The notes: a model not told the origin generated them from the sequence alone. A DNA stretch of 64,000 nt from DATFAS01 sp035254305 (GCA_035254305.1 DATFAS010000268.1:16265-80264); one strand, 5' to 3'; positions 9,398-18,525 are shown, counted from the stretch's first letter. Translations and numbers: made by a program.

Positions 9398-9978
9398 GTA
9401 TTCAAGTTCAGTTACTAACCATGGCTTTAATGGTTGCCTGCGGAATGACAATGGGACTGCTTTATGATACATATCGTGTGATGAAAGGGCAGACCGGTAT
9501 TCGCGGATGGTTGGTGATCATCTGCGATCTTTTGTTTTGGGCAAGCTGTACCTTCTTGGTGTTTGGCACCCTTCTTCGCATCAATGATGGAATTGTTCGT
9601 GTTTATCTTTTCTTGGGGATGGGATTTGGAACATGGGTTTATTTTGCACTTTTTCATAAAATTTATATCGTTTGGTTCCTCCGCTTTATTCAGTTGGTAA
9701 AGGCAATTTATTGTTTCATCATGCGAACAATTATAATATTAGTTATTAAACCAGTCATTTTTTTGTACAAGACTATCGTTGCTATCTTACTTGCCTTAGG
9801 GTTGTTTATCTGGCGAATCCTATTATTTATCTATCGAGTTTTATACCGCATTTTTGCTCCAGTAGGTAAAGGGGTACAAAAACAGGGGAAAAGATTATAC
9901 GCAACATCTAAGAAAAAAGGAGCAGGAATTCTATCTAGGCTGGCGAAACTATTTAAACGTAGGAAAAAGAAGGAGTAA
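9394..9978 (+). CDS. yabQ: Spore cortex protein YabQ
   Basis: YabQ is an integral membrane protein essential for spore cortex formation in B. subtilis. The 194 residues contain a hydrophobic N-terminal half with about three to four membrane spans (including GMTMGLLYDTYRV, a family signature) and two further hydrophobic stretches. A strongly basic tail ends in KLFKRRKKKE and probably faces the cytoplasm of the mother cell. The GTG start overlaps the yabP stop, which indicates translational coupling. divIC follows 13 bases downstream. Confidence 0.88.
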   Translation: MSIQVQLLTMALMVACGMTMGLLYDTYRVMKGQTGIRGWLVIICDLLFWASCTFLVFGTLLRINDGIVRVYLFLGMGFGTWVYFALFHKIYIVWFLRFIQLVKAIYCFIMRTIIILVIKPVIFLYKTIVAILLALGLFIWRILLFIYRVLYRIFAPVGKGVQKQGKRLYATSKKKGAGILSRLAKLFKRRKKKE

Positions 9979-9991
9979 GGAGTGCCAGTCA

Positions 9992-10303
9992 ATGGATGAT
10001 CTCGAGACGTTGGAGAAAAGAAAGAAAGGCCAGAAAAGAAGAAAACGTTTATTAGGGATCTTAATGATTCTCTTCTGTATTTGGGCTGGATTTACTTGGA
10101 GAGATCAACAATCGACTTTAATGACTAAGAAGGAAGAACTCAGCAAAGTTCAGCAAATAACGGACCAGGTTAAGCTAGAGAATGAGGAACTTTCCTATCA
10201 AGTGAATCGCTTAAATGACAAGGAATATATTGCAGAGATCGCTAGAAGAGATTATCATCTCTCCAAGCCTGGAGAAGTAATTTTTATAACGCCTGATAAA
10301 TAA
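9992..10303 (+). CDS. divIC: Cell-division protein DivIC (FtsB-like)
   Basis: DivIC is a bitopic septum protein that works with FtsL and DivIB in the divisome. The 103 residues show a basic cytoplasmic N-terminus (KRKKGQKRRKR), one membrane segment at about residues 22-38, and an extracytoplasmic coiled coil (EELSKVQQITDQVKLENEEL). The C-terminus carries ARRDYHLSKPGEVIF, the family hallmark. It closes the yabP-yabQ-divIC run. The S1-domain gene yabR that follows it in B. subtilis is absent. Confidence 0.94.
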   Translation: MDDLETLEKRKKGQKRRKRLLGILMILFCIWAGFTWRDQQSTLMTKKEELSKVQQITDQVKLENEELSYQVNRLNDKEYIAEIARRDYHLSKPGEVIFITPDK

Positions 10304-10355
10304 GGATAACTTGAAGGATTGAATGATACAATCCGGAAGTTGTCCTTTTCTTTTT
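10302..10355 (+). terminator. Terminator after divIC
   Basis: An 11-bp outer stem (10302-10312 with 10337-10347, one G-U pair) plus an inner GGATTG/CAATCC stem is followed by a T-rich tract. It isolates divIC from spoIIE. Confidence 0.88.
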
Positions 10356-10466
10356 CCCGTATTCCATTTTTCTTCCGACATTGATTTACAATAAATCAGA
10401 GGATATCCACTGTAGATTGCTCATGAATTAGATGAATTTAAGTGGATCTGTAGATGAACGCTATAA

Positions 10467-10534
10467 TTTGTCGCAAACTTATAAGGAACCCACTGTATAA
10501 TTTGACAAAATTTACAAAACCAAAGAGATATAAT
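10467..10534 (+). promoter_or_regulatory. spoIIE promoter: SigA hexamers 21 bp apart with Spo0A boxes
   Basis: TTGACA at 10502-10507 and TATAAT at 10529-10534 are separated by 21 bases, the same abnormal spacing described for the B. subtilis spoIIE promoter, which SigA uses only with phosphorylated Spo0A. A reverse-strand Spo0A box (TGTCAAA, 6 of 7 to TGTCGAA) coincides with the -35 hexamer, and a second forward box, TGTCGCA, lies at 10469-10475. Both architecture and context agree. Confidence 0.85.
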
Positions 10535-10571
10535 CAAAAATAATAAATTATCTCTCGGGTGGTGAACGTTT

Positions 10572-13061
10572 ATGTTTCGTATTCAGGCACTGTCGTCTCA
10601 GATGAGTGAGAGGATGTTTGTCCCTGTTCAACGCATAGTGTCCCGATTAAATCATAATTTGGAAAACCTTATTCAACGACTTGGTATCTTTCATATTTTT
10701 ATGGGTTATTTACTTGGACGAGCCTTAATCCTACAAGAGTTAGCCCCTTTTGCAGCATCTTATTTTATCGTTGTTTATTTTATACGGAAGGATAAAGTAC
10801 TGTTAACATCCATGGCACTTTTGCTTGGAGCTGCTTCTCGATCTGCGGATCATGCTTTGGTTGTATTTTTAAATTTAGCTTTTTCTTTTGCAATTTTACG
10901 AATTCAGGAACGATTAAAAAAGAGGGAATTAAACAAAGCCCCCTATGTCGTATTCATATCTATATTCCTAAGTCATTTTTTATATACCTACTTTAAAGGA
11001 GAATTTTCTAGTTTTTCCGTTCTAATGAATGGTGTCGAAGCTATCCTTGCTATGGTATTGACCTTGATTTTCCTTCAATCCCTCCCCTTCTTGACAAGTA
11101 AAAAGTATCATCATGAACTTAAAACAGAAGAAATTGTTTGTTTGGTCATCCTTCTCGCTTCAGTAATGACAGGAACCATAGGTTGGCAAATTGATGGAGT
11201 TTCGATTCAAAGTATATTAGCTAAATATCTAGTGGTTGTATTGGCTTTTGTTGGTGGAGGGACCATTGGGGCTGCAGTTGGTGTAGTTACGGGACTTATT
11301 ATTAGTCTTGCTAATGTTGAGTTGATCCAACAAGTGAGTCTGTTGGCCTTTTCCGGTCTGTTAGCAGGAATGCTCAAGGAAGGAAGAAGAGTGGGATCTG
11401 CTTTTGGTCTTTTAGTTGGCTCATCAATTATTACTCTCTATGTAGGGGACAAGCAGTCTATTATCCATTCAGGAATAGAAACATTAATGGCTGCAGGAAT
11501 TTTCATGATTACTCCGAAATTTTTTTTGCAGAATGTGGCGAGATTTATTCCTGGGACTGAAGAAAATGAAAAATCTCAGGATGAGTATATGAAGAAGGTT
11601 AGGGATGTGACAGTGAACAAGGTGATGAAGTTTTCTAACCTCTTTCAACAGCTATCTGATGCCTTCATCCAGGTTGCGGTTCAAAATAAAAAGGAAGAAG
11701 ACGATCCAGATCCCCTTGATATGCATGAATTTATGGCGAAAATTACTGAAAGGTCGTGTCAAACCTGTTGGAAGAGAGATCGGTGTTGGTCTGAGCAAGC
11801 CTCGGAAACAACCATCCAATTTATAGGGGAGTTGGTAAAACATTTAGATACATTCGGTGATTTTTACTATGAAAAAATGGAGGTTAAGGAATATCATACG
11901 AATTGCATTAATAAGGAAAAGTTAGAGAAGGTTATTAATCAGGAATATGACTGCTTACACGAAAGCCTTGTGCTACAAAAACAGGTGAAGGATAGTAGAA
12001 GATTAGTAGCAGATCAGCTAACAGGTGTTTCTAAGGTTATGAGAAATTTTGCAGATGAATTAAAAAAAGAAGGGATTGATCTTTCTTTACAAGAACAGCA
12101 GATTCTTGCCGCTTTTGAAAAGATTGGGCTATCCGTTCAAAGAGTGAATATCCTCAGTTTAGAAGAGGGGAAGGTGGATATTGAGATTACACAACCTGCC
12201 TGTGATGGACATATTCAGTGCGAAAGCATCGTTGCTCCCATGCTTACCTCGATTATAGGGGAGAATATCAATGTTAAAAGTAAGGAATGTGATGTTTTGG
12301 GAGATGGAACCTGTACCGTTATTCTTGGTTCTGAGAAAAATTATAGGATTTCATCTTATGGAACGGGCCTTGCAAAGGATGGAAGATTGGTATCAGGGGA
12401 CTGTTTTATGACCATGGAGCTTGGAAGTGGGAAATATATAATGGCGATTAGTGATGGGATGGGAAACGGAGATCGGGCTCACTTAGAGAGTACCTCTACA
12501 TTACAATTGCTTAAGGAGCTTCTAGAGGCAGGTTTAGATGAAACACTGGCAATCAAATCTGTAAATACGGTATTGTCCTTACGTTCCCCGGATGAGATAT
12601 TTGCCACTGTAGACCTAGCTATTGTGGATCAATACAGCTGTCACACGAAATTTATTAAGACAGGGTCCAATCCAAGTTTCATTAAACGAGGAAGAGAGGT
12701 TTTCTCTATAACAGCCAATAACCTCCCTATTGGAATTATTGAGGATATTGATGTAGATATCGTGACGGAAGAGCTTAAACCGGGTGATATCCTTATTATG
12801 GTGTCAGATGGGTTATTAGAAGCACCTTCCCAAATTGAAAATAAGGAGATGTGGTTTAAAAGAATTATTTCTGAATTAAAAACAGATGATCCGGAACAGA
12901 TTGCAGACCTGCTTCTTGAACGTGTGATACGTAGTAAGTTTGGCGAAATTGATGACGATATGACCATTCTAGTCTCTAGAGTGGATCGTTTTTCACCAAA
13001 ATGGGGAACGTTTCCTCTGCCAGGAATTGAAAAAATTCAGCGCCCTAAACGTGTAAGTTAG
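10572..13061 (+). CDS. spoIIE: Stage II sporulation protein E, PP2C-type phosphatase
   Basis: SpoIIE sits at the asymmetric septum and dephosphorylates SpoIIAA, which leads to forespore-specific SigF activation. The 829-residue length equals the family. Residues 1 to about 330 hold roughly ten membrane helices. A central oligomerisation region follows, with the Cys motif SCQTCWKRDRCW. The C-terminal PPM phosphatase domain carries the metal-binding ISDGMGNG and VSDGLLEA motifs and DDDMTILV near the end. A strong GGTGGTGAA site precedes the ATG. The tRNA genes and yabR found upstream of spoIIE in B. subtilis are missing. Confidence 0.97.
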   Translation: MFRIQALSSQMSERMFVPVQRIVSRLNHNLENLIQRLGIFHIFMGYLLGRALILQELAPFAASYFIVVYFIRKDKVLLTSMALLLGAASRSADHALVVFLNLAFSFAILRIQERLKKRELNKAPYVVFISIFLSHFLYTYFKGEFSSFSVLMNGVEAILAMVLTLIFLQSLPFLTSKKYHHELKTEEIVCLVILLASVMTGTIGWQIDGVSIQSILAKYLVVVLAFVGGGTIGAAVGVVTGLIISLANVELIQQVSLLAFSGLLAGMLKEGRRVGSAFGLLVGSSIITLYVGDKQSIIHSGIETLMAAGIFMITPKFFLQNVARFIPGTEENEKSQDEYMKKVRDVTVNKVMKFSNLFQQLSDAFIQVAVQNKKEEDDPDPLDMHEFMAKITERSCQTCWKRDRCWSEQASETTIQFIGELVKHLDTFGDFYYEKMEVKEYHTNCINKEKLEKVINQEYDCLHESLVLQKQVKDSRRLVADQLTGVSKVMRNFADELKKEGIDLSLQEQQILAAFEKIGLSVQRVNILSLEEGKVDIEITQPACDGHIQCESIVAPMLTSIIGENINVKSKECDVLGDGTCTVILGSEKNYRISSYGTGLAKDGRLVSGDCFMTMELGSGKYIMAISDGMGNGDRAHLESTSTLQLLKELLEAGLDETLAIKSVNTVLSLRSPDEIFATVDLAIVDQYSCHTKFIKTGSNPSFIKRGREVFSITANNLPIGIIEDIDVDIVTEELKPGDILIMVSDGLLEAPSQIENKEMWFKRIISELKTDDPEQIADLLLERVIRSKFGEIDDDMTILVSRVDRFSPKWGTFPLPGIEKIQRPKRVS

Positions 13062-13088
13062 AGATGATCTAGAATTTTAAGGAGGGAG

Positions 13089-13181
13089 ATGAGCATAATA
13101 AATAAAAATTTTAGCTCAAGGGCGAAGCCTTTGGGCTTTATCGACGTATTGGAATTTACCAAGTATTTTTACCGTATGTGA
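13089..13181 (+). CDS. Possible 30-codon ORF between spoIIE and tilS
   Basis: An AAGGAGGG site at 13079-13086 is followed at once by an ATG that opens 30 codons (begins MSIINKNFSS, ends KYFYRM). The gap to the start is only about three bases, which is short for efficient initiation, and no family is recognised. It occupies the place where B. subtilis has yabS and yabT, but shows no visible likeness to either. It may be non-coding. Confidence 0.2.
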   Translation: MSIINKNFSSRAKPLGFIDVLEFTKYFYRM

Positions 13182-13241
13182 AAGAGTCAAGAACTTATCA
13201 AAAAGTATTCAACCTGTAAATAGAAGTAATTGGACGATATA

Positions 13242-13250
13242 TGGTATAAT
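13242..13250 (+). promoter_or_regulatory. Extended -10 promoter of tilS
   Basis: TGGTATAAT at 13242-13250 is a perfect extended -10 element, 58 bases before the tilS start. No good -35 hexamer lies at 16-18 bases, which is tolerated in extended -10 promoters. Confidence 0.55.
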
Positions 13251-13307
13251 ACTTGGACACTAGTGGGAATAAAATGGGTTTTAATCCTGATTGCCTAAGG
13301 AGATGTT

Positions 13308-14717
13308 ATGTTTTTAACACGATTTAAAGATTGGATACATAAACAACAATTATTTTCTTCTGGTGATCGCATCCTCGTTGGTGTGTCAGGGGGTGTAGAT
13401 TCCCTTGCTTTACTCGATTCCCTTCATGCGTTATCTAAGGAAGGTGGTTGGGAGATCTTCGCTGCACATCTTAACCATCAGTTCCGTGGAGAAGAATCTA
13501 AAGGAGATGCACAGTTCGTGCGTGATTTCTGTGCTATTCGCAACATACCCTGTGAAATTGGGGAGAGGGACGTTCCTGGGTATATAAAGGATCATCATGT
13601 TAATCCTCAAGAAGCATCAAGATTACTCCGCTATAGCTTTTATCACGAGGTTAGTAAACAGTGGAATATTAACAAATTAGCCTTGGCTCATCATGCTAAT
13701 GATCAAGCGGAAACGGTATTAATGAGGATTATTCGAGGGACCGGAATTGATGGATTAGCAGGCATTCCTCAGACTCGAGTAGAAAAGGGATTGACGATTG
13801 TTCGGCCATTTTTACCCTTTTATAAGAGTGATTTGGAGTTATATTGTAAGGAACGTGGTATGACCCCAAGGTTAGATAGTAGTAATCTAAAGACGAAATA
13901 TCACCGGAATCTTTTGCGTTTGAAAATTCTTCCCTGGTTAGAGGAGCAGCTAGGACCAGGAATCCAGGATTCTTTGGTTCATTTAGCAGATATTGCTGAT
14001 GGGGAAAATCGCTTCATGGAACAAATTATTAAGGAAAAAACAAAAGAAATCATCAAATCCAGAAAAAATAATAAAATTGTAATCAAGGGCAAACTATTTT
14101 CAGAGTGTCATCTTGCTTTACAAAGGAGGATGATTAAACTAATATTTAATTATCTTCTTCTTAAAGAAGAGAACCTTGGATTTATACATATTAATCAGCT
14201 TTGCGAATGGATCAGGAATGGACGGACTGGAACGAAACGGGAGCTTCCCCTTGGAGTGACTGCGTGGAAAGAATATGAGGATGTTATCTTCATAACTGAA
14301 AGCACCTACAATGATACAGGTAGTTATTCATATTCTTTAGAGATTCCAGGGCGTATATATATTGAAGAATTAGGTGTTTGGGTAACTACCCAAATCCATC
14401 CCTCCGACTATATATATTCGCATAAAACTGGATACTTGGGGACTTTTGATGCTGATCAAATTCCAGGGCCATTATACCTCCGAACAAGGCGGAATGGTGA
14501 TCGTATGACCTTACTTGGCATGCAAGGAAGCAAAAAGGTAAAAGATATCCTTATAGATGCTAAAGTACCACGAAGATTGAGATCGATCATGCCTATTCTG
14601 GCAACTAGTGACCATATTCTGTGGATTCCTGGGGTTAAACGTTCGAACTTGGCAACAAAAACATCTAGTACAAAGCAAATTCTTACCATACATATAGAGC
14701 AGATGGTTGAAATTTAA
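13308..14717 (+). CDS. tilS: tRNA(Ile)-lysidine synthase TilS
   Basis: TilS attaches lysine to C34 of the CAU-anticodon tRNA(Ile), changing its decoding from AUG to AUA; it is essential. The 469-residue protein has the N-type ATP pyrophosphatase P-loop SGGVDS at residues 27-32, followed by AHLNHQFRG and LAHHANDQAET. The C-terminal tRNA-recognition domains include RTRRNGDRM and the KKVKDILIDAKVPRRLR signature. Hypoxanthine phosphoribosyltransferase follows after 12 bases, the usual tilS-hpt-ftsH arrangement. Confidence 0.96.
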   Translation: MFLTRFKDWIHKQQLFSSGDRILVGVSGGVDSLALLDSLHALSKEGGWEIFAAHLNHQFRGEESKGDAQFVRDFCAIRNIPCEIGERDVPGYIKDHHVNPQEASRLLRYSFYHEVSKQWNINKLALAHHANDQAETVLMRIIRGTGIDGLAGIPQTRVEKGLTIVRPFLPFYKSDLELYCKERGMTPRLDSSNLKTKYHRNLLRLKILPWLEEQLGPGIQDSLVHLADIADGENRFMEQIIKEKTKEIIKSRKNNKIVIKGKLFSECHLALQRRMIKLIFNYLLLKEENLGFIHINQLCEWIRNGRTGTKRELPLGVTAWKEYEDVIFITESTYNDTGSYSYSLEIPGRIYIEELGVWVTTQIHPSDYIYSHKTGYLGTFDADQIPGPLYLRTRRNGDRMTLLGMQGSKKVKDILIDAKVPRRLRSIMPILATSDHILWIPGVKRSNLATKTSSTKQILTIHIEQMVEI

Positions 14718-14729
14718 TGGGAGGTCAGC

Positions 14730-15269
14730 ATGCAAAACGACATAAAAGAAGTTCTTCTTAGTGAGGAAGAATTACAATTAAAAATTGGTGAATTAGGACG
14801 TGTAATTAGTGAAGACTACAAGGATAAGAATCCCCTTGTTATCTGTGTACTAAAAGGGGCAGCACCTTTTATGTCAGATCTAATTAAACGCATTACTATA
14901 CACATACAAATGGATTTTATGGCTGTTTCAAGCTATGGTGCTTCCACTGTTTCATCAGGAGAGGTTCGTATTATTAAGGACTTGGATGCAAGTGTAGAGG
15001 GACGTCATATTCTAATTGTTGAGGATATCATTGACAGTGGACTTACGTTAAGCTACCTATTGGATTTACTACGCAGGCGCAATGCTGCGAGTGTCCGAAT
15101 CGTTACACTCCTAGATAAACCATTGCGTCGAACAGTGAATATCAAACCGGATTATTGTGGTTTTGTTGTTCCTGATGAGTTTGTCGTTGGATATGGCTTG
15201 GATTATGCAGAACGGTATCGAAACCTGCCATATATCGGCATACTGAAACCAGAGGTTTATAGTAGCTAG
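14730..15269 (+). CDS. hpt: Hypoxanthine-guanine phosphoribosyltransferase
   Basis: This purine-salvage enzyme condenses hypoxanthine or guanine with PRPP to give IMP or GMP. The 179 residues show the type I PRTase PRPP loop in HILIVEDIIDSGLTL (about residues 94-108), LKGAAPFMSDL near 43 for pyrophosphate contact, and the purine-side DEFVVGYGLDYAERYRNLPYIG signature. GGGAGGTCAGC precedes the ATG. It lies in one unit with tilS, and ftsH has its own promoter downstream. In B. subtilis HprT and TilS also act together as a regulator of ftsH transcription, which the conserved order would permit. Confidence 0.96.
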   Translation: MQNDIKEVLLSEEELQLKIGELGRVISEDYKDKNPLVICVLKGAAPFMSDLIKRITIHIQMDFMAVSSYGASTVSSGEVRIIKDLDASVEGRHILIVEDIIDSGLTLSYLLDLLRRRNAASVRIVTLLDKPLRRTVNIKPDYCGFVVPDEFVVGYGLDYAERYRNLPYIGILKPEVYSS

Positions 15270-15274
15270 TATAG

Positions 15275-15304
15275 TTGTGAACAAAGTCGATATTATGGTA
15301 AAAT
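15275..15304 (+). promoter_or_regulatory. SigA-type promoter of ftsH
   Basis: TTGTGA at 15275-15280 and TAAAAT at 15299-15304 are 18 bases apart, and TGG precedes the -10 (extended element). The start codon is 36 bases downstream of the -10. Confidence 0.7.
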
Positions 15305-15339
15305 AATACGAGTGTTTTTGTCGTGAGAGGAGGTCAGGG

Positions 15340-17229
15340 ATGAATCGTTTTTTTCGAAATACAGGTTTCTACTTACTAATTTTCCTAGTGACTGTAGGAA
15401 TTGTAAACTTCATTGCCAATCAGGGAACTGAAACATCTAAAATGCCATATAACGATTTTAGGCAGAAATTAGAGAGTGGCCAAGTTGCCGAGGTAATGAT
15501 CCGTCCTGAAAGCGGAACTTATTATATTGAAGGAAAGCTTAAGAGCGGGGATGTTTTCTATTCTAATGGTCCGCTTTACAATAATACCGAGTTGTTGAAG
15601 AAGATCGAGGAAGCACACCTGACAAAAGAAACCTACGAGCAACAGAAGGGTGACTCAGTTTGGCTTACCTTTCTTACGTCGATTATTCCTTTTGTCATCA
15701 TATTCATTCTATTCTTCTTCCTTCTAAACCAAGCACAGGGTGGCGGAAGTCGCGTCATGAACTTCGGTAAGAGCAAAGCGAAGCTCTACACCGATGATAA
15801 GAAGAAGGTTACATTCAATGATGTAGCGGGAGCCGACGAGGAGAAGGCAGAACTTGAGGAAGTTGTAGAATTCCTTAAGGATCCAAGGCGCTTCGCCCAG
15901 ATTGGGGCTAGAATTCCGAAAGGGGTTTTACTTGTAGGACCACCAGGTACTGGTAAAACATTGCTAGCAAGAGCCGTTGCAGGAGAAGCTGGTGTACCTT
16001 TCTTTAGCATTAGTGGTTCTGACTTCGTTGAAATGTTTGTTGGGGTCGGTGCTTCTAGGGTAAGAGACTTGTTTGAGAATGCTAAGAAGAATGCCCCTTG
16101 TATTATATTTATTGATGAAATTGATGCGGTTGGTCGTCAGCGTGGCGCTGGTCTTGGCGGTGGTCATGATGAACGGGAGCAAACCTTGAACCAATTGCTA
16201 GTAGAGATGGACGGCTTTGGGGCAAATGAGGGAATTATCATTGTTGCAGCTACGAACCGCCCAGATATTCTAGATCCAGCATTACTCCGTCCAGGTCGAT
16301 TTGACCGTCAAATTACGGTAGATCGTCCAGATGTGAAGGGACGTATGGCTGTACTTGGTGTGCATGCACGAAATAAGCCTTTGTCTGATTCCGTTGATTT
16401 AGATGTTATTGCTAGAAGAACACCTGGTTTTACAGGTGCTGATTTAGAGAACTTGCTGAATGAAGCGGCGCTTCTCACTGCAAGAAGGAACAAGAAAAAG
16501 ATTGAAATGTCTGAAGTGGACGAAGCAATTGATCGTGTCATTGCAGGCCCAGCGAAGAAATCTCGTGTTATTAGTGAACAAGAAAAACGACTTGTTGCTT
16601 ATCATGAAGCAGGGCACACCATTGTTGGTTACCATTTAGAACATGCGGATATGGTTCATAAGGTAACAATTATTCCACGTGGAAGTGCTGGTGGTTATAC
16701 TGTAATGCTTCCGAAGGAAGATCGATATTTTGCTACTCGTTCTGAGCTTCTAGACAAAATATCAGGACTTCTTGGTGGGCGTGTAGCAGAAGAGCTTAAG
16801 CTTCAAGAGATCTCGACAGGTGCGCATAATGACTTTGAACGGGCGACAGGAATTGCTCGTCGCATGGTTGTTGAATTTGGTATGAGTGATAAACTTGGAC
16901 CAATGCAATTTGGTCGTTCACAGGGCCAGGTGTTCCTAGGACGTGATTTCGGCCATGAACGTGACTATAGTGAACATACTTCTCAGGAAATTGATCAAGA
17001 AATTCAACGGATTATCCGTGAGCAATATAAGCGTACGAAAGATCTGCTTATAAAATATAGTGATCAGCTTGAAGAGGTTGCGCAAACTTTATTAGAAGTT
17101 GAAACACTTGATGCGGAACAGATCAAATCCATCATTGAGAATGGAAAGCTCGAGCCTAAAGTATCTACAGATGTTGAAGAAGCTGGAGATGTAAATGTGC
17201 ATATTCAGCCTAAAAAAGATGAAGAATAA
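15340..17229 (+). CDS. ftsH: ATP-dependent zinc metalloprotease FtsH
   Basis: FtsH is a membrane-anchored AAA+ hexamer that extracts and degrades membrane and regulatory proteins. The 629 residues include two membrane helices (about 7-24 and 108-130) flanking a small extracytoplasmic domain. The AAA module has Walker A GPPGTGKT at 200-207, Walker B IIFIDEIDAVG and the pore motif FVGVGAS. The M41 peptidase has HEAGH at about 422-426 and a third zinc ligand in AHNDFERAT near 498. The acidic tail ends in KKDEE. It is transcribed from its own promoter and closed by a terminator. Confidence 0.98.
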   Translation: MNRFFRNTGFYLLIFLVTVGIVNFIANQGTETSKMPYNDFRQKLESGQVAEVMIRPESGTYYIEGKLKSGDVFYSNGPLYNNTELLKKIEEAHLTKETYEQQKGDSVWLTFLTSIIPFVIIFILFFFLLNQAQGGGSRVMNFGKSKAKLYTDDKKKVTFNDVAGADEEKAELEEVVEFLKDPRRFAQIGARIPKGVLLVGPPGTGKTLLARAVAGEAGVPFFSISGSDFVEMFVGVGASRVRDLFENAKKNAPCIIFIDEIDAVGRQRGAGLGGGHDEREQTLNQLLVEMDGFGANEGIIIVAATNRPDILDPALLRPGRFDRQITVDRPDVKGRMAVLGVHARNKPLSDSVDLDVIARRTPGFTGADLENLLNEAALLTARRNKKKIEMSEVDEAIDRVIAGPAKKSRVISEQEKRLVAYHEAGHTIVGYHLEHADMVHKVTIIPRGSAGGYTVMLPKEDRYFATRSELLDKISGLLGGRVAEELKLQEISTGAHNDFERATGIARRMVVEFGMSDKLGPMQFGRSQGQVFLGRDFGHERDYSEHTSQEIDQEIQRIIREQYKRTKDLLIKYSDQLEEVAQTLLEVETLDAEQIKSIIENGKLEPKVSTDVEEAGDVNVHIQPKKDEE

Positions 17230-17241
17230 TAGTAAATAAAG

Positions 17242-17270
17242 AAAAAGCACTCTTAGGAGTGCTTTTTCCA
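17242..17270 (+). terminator. Terminator after ftsH
   Basis: An 11-bp perfect stem (17242-17252 with 17257-17267) has a TTAG loop and flanking A and T runs. Confidence 0.92.
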
Positions 17271-17310
17271 TATAAGTATTTTTTATGATTCTAATCTCCG
17301 CATAAGGCAC

Positions 17311-17336
17311 AACTTGGTTCTAGAGCCAGCCAAGTT
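17311..17336 (+). repeat. Inverted repeat in the nadA upstream region
   Basis: AACTTGG at 17311-17317 pairs with CCAAGTT at 17330-17336, and the loop contains a further GGTTCTAGAGCC dyad. It lies 20 bases upstream of the nadA -35. It could be a weak second terminator or an operator; no known NAD-repressor motif was recognised. Confidence 0.4.
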
Positions 17337-17356
17337 TTGTATATGGGTTCAGAGCA

Positions 17357-17385
17357 TTGACAAAAAGCATAGCTAGGTCTAAAAT
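17357..17385 (+). promoter_or_regulatory. SigA promoter of nadA
   Basis: A perfect TTGACA at 17357-17362 is followed after 17 bases by TAAAAT at 17380-17385. The gene starts 36 bases further on behind a GGGGGT ribosome binding site. Confidence 0.82.
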
Positions 17386-17420
17386 TCAGTAAAAATAGGC
17401 TACGTTTAGGGGGTATCCTC

Positions 17421-18371
17421 ATGGAGTCGCTAGCAGCAGCAAAGAAAGCGGAGAGAAATGAAGAATTAAAGGAAAGAATCCTTCAATTAAAGAAAGAGAA
17501 AAATGCAATTATCTTAGCTCATTATTATCAGCGCCCAGAAATTCAAGAGATCGCTGATTTCTTAGGGGATTCATTTGGACTAGCTCAAAAAGCAAAGCAA
17601 ACAGATGCTGATGTTATCTTATTTTGTGGGGTTCACTTTATGGGTGAAAGCGCTAAAATTCTTTCGCCAGACAAAATTGTCCTCATTCCTGATGAACGGG
17701 CTGGTTGTCCGATGGCGGATATGGTGAATGTGGATGGCTTACGTAAGATGAAGAGTCAACATCCGAATGCCAAAGTGGTTTCCTATATTAATACCTCAGC
17801 AGAAGTAAAAGCAGAAACTTATGTATGCTGTACTTCTTCAAACGCCAAAAAGGTCATTCAGAATATTGAAGCTGATGAAATTATATGGGTTCCTGATAAA
17901 AACCTAGGTCATTATGTTTCTGGGTTTACAGACAAGAAAATGATTATTTGGGAAGGCTATTGTAATACACACGACCAATTGTCTGTAGAGGATGTTGTCC
18001 GTCTTAAACAAGAACATCCCAATGCACAATTTGTAGTTCATCCGGAGTGTAAACCTGAGGTGGTTGCACTTGCTGATTTTGTTGGTAGTACAACTGGTAT
18101 TTTGAAATATTGCCGTGAATCAAGTCATAATGAATTTATTGTCGGGACTGAGGATGGAGTACATTATCGATTAACTCAGGATAGTCCTAATAAGATATTC
18201 CATTTTGCGTCGAAGTATTTAGTGTGTCCAAATATGAAAGTGAATAACTTAAAGAAACTTGTTACGGCTCTGGAGACTATGCAGCCTCAGATTTATGTTC
18301 CAAAGCATGTTGCGGATGCGGCGCGTGAATCTTTAGAACGTATGCTTCAATTTGAGGCCGAGGTACAATAA
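17421..18371 (+). CDS. nadA: Quinolinate synthase A
   Basis: NadA is a [4Fe-4S] enzyme that condenses iminoaspartate with dihydroxyacetone phosphate to quinolinate, the second step of de novo NAD synthesis. The 316 residues contain the pseudo-threefold repeats with AHYYQRPEIQ, FCGVHFMGESAKIL, the cysteine-bearing DERAGCPMADM, the catalytic SYINTSAEVKA, and HPECKPEV with a further cluster cysteine; a last one lies in LVCPNMK. Order nadA-nadB-nadC differs from the nadB-nadA-nadC order of B. subtilis. A terminator-like hairpin separates it from nadB. Confidence 0.95.
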   Translation: MESLAAAKKAERNEELKERILQLKKEKNAIILAHYYQRPEIQEIADFLGDSFGLAQKAKQTDADVILFCGVHFMGESAKILSPDKIVLIPDERAGCPMADMVNVDGLRKMKSQHPNAKVVSYINTSAEVKAETYVCCTSSNAKKVIQNIEADEIIWVPDKNLGHYVSGFTDKKMIIWEGYCNTHDQLSVEDVVRLKQEHPNAQFVVHPECKPEVVALADFVGSTTGILKYCRESSHNEFIVGTEDGVHYRLTQDSPNKIFHFASKYLVCPNMKVNNLKKLVTALETMQPQIYVPKHVADAARESLERMLQFEAEVQ

Positions 18372-18395
18372 AAACTGGTTACTTTTAGATTAGGG

Positions 18396-18437
18396 GTATA
18401 AAATGGTGGTATTCACTATTTTATACTTCTTTTTTAG
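18396..18437 (+). terminator. Terminator or attenuator between nadA and nadB
   Basis: A 13-bp stem (18396-18408 with 18414-18426, one G-U pair) has a five-base loop and is followed by a T-rich run. It would reduce read-through from nadA into nadB-nadC. Confidence 0.85.
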
Positions 18438-18525
18438 CGTGTAGGATTTTCAAATTTTTTTGGATTCTTCTTACATAAGAGAACGAGCTTTCCTTAAATT
18501 TCATAATGAAAGGAATTTTACTCTC

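Noticed and set aside
10356..10500. Search for tRNA genes upstream of spoIIE
   Set aside because: No acceptor/T-loop pattern is present, although B. subtilis has two tRNAs in this region.
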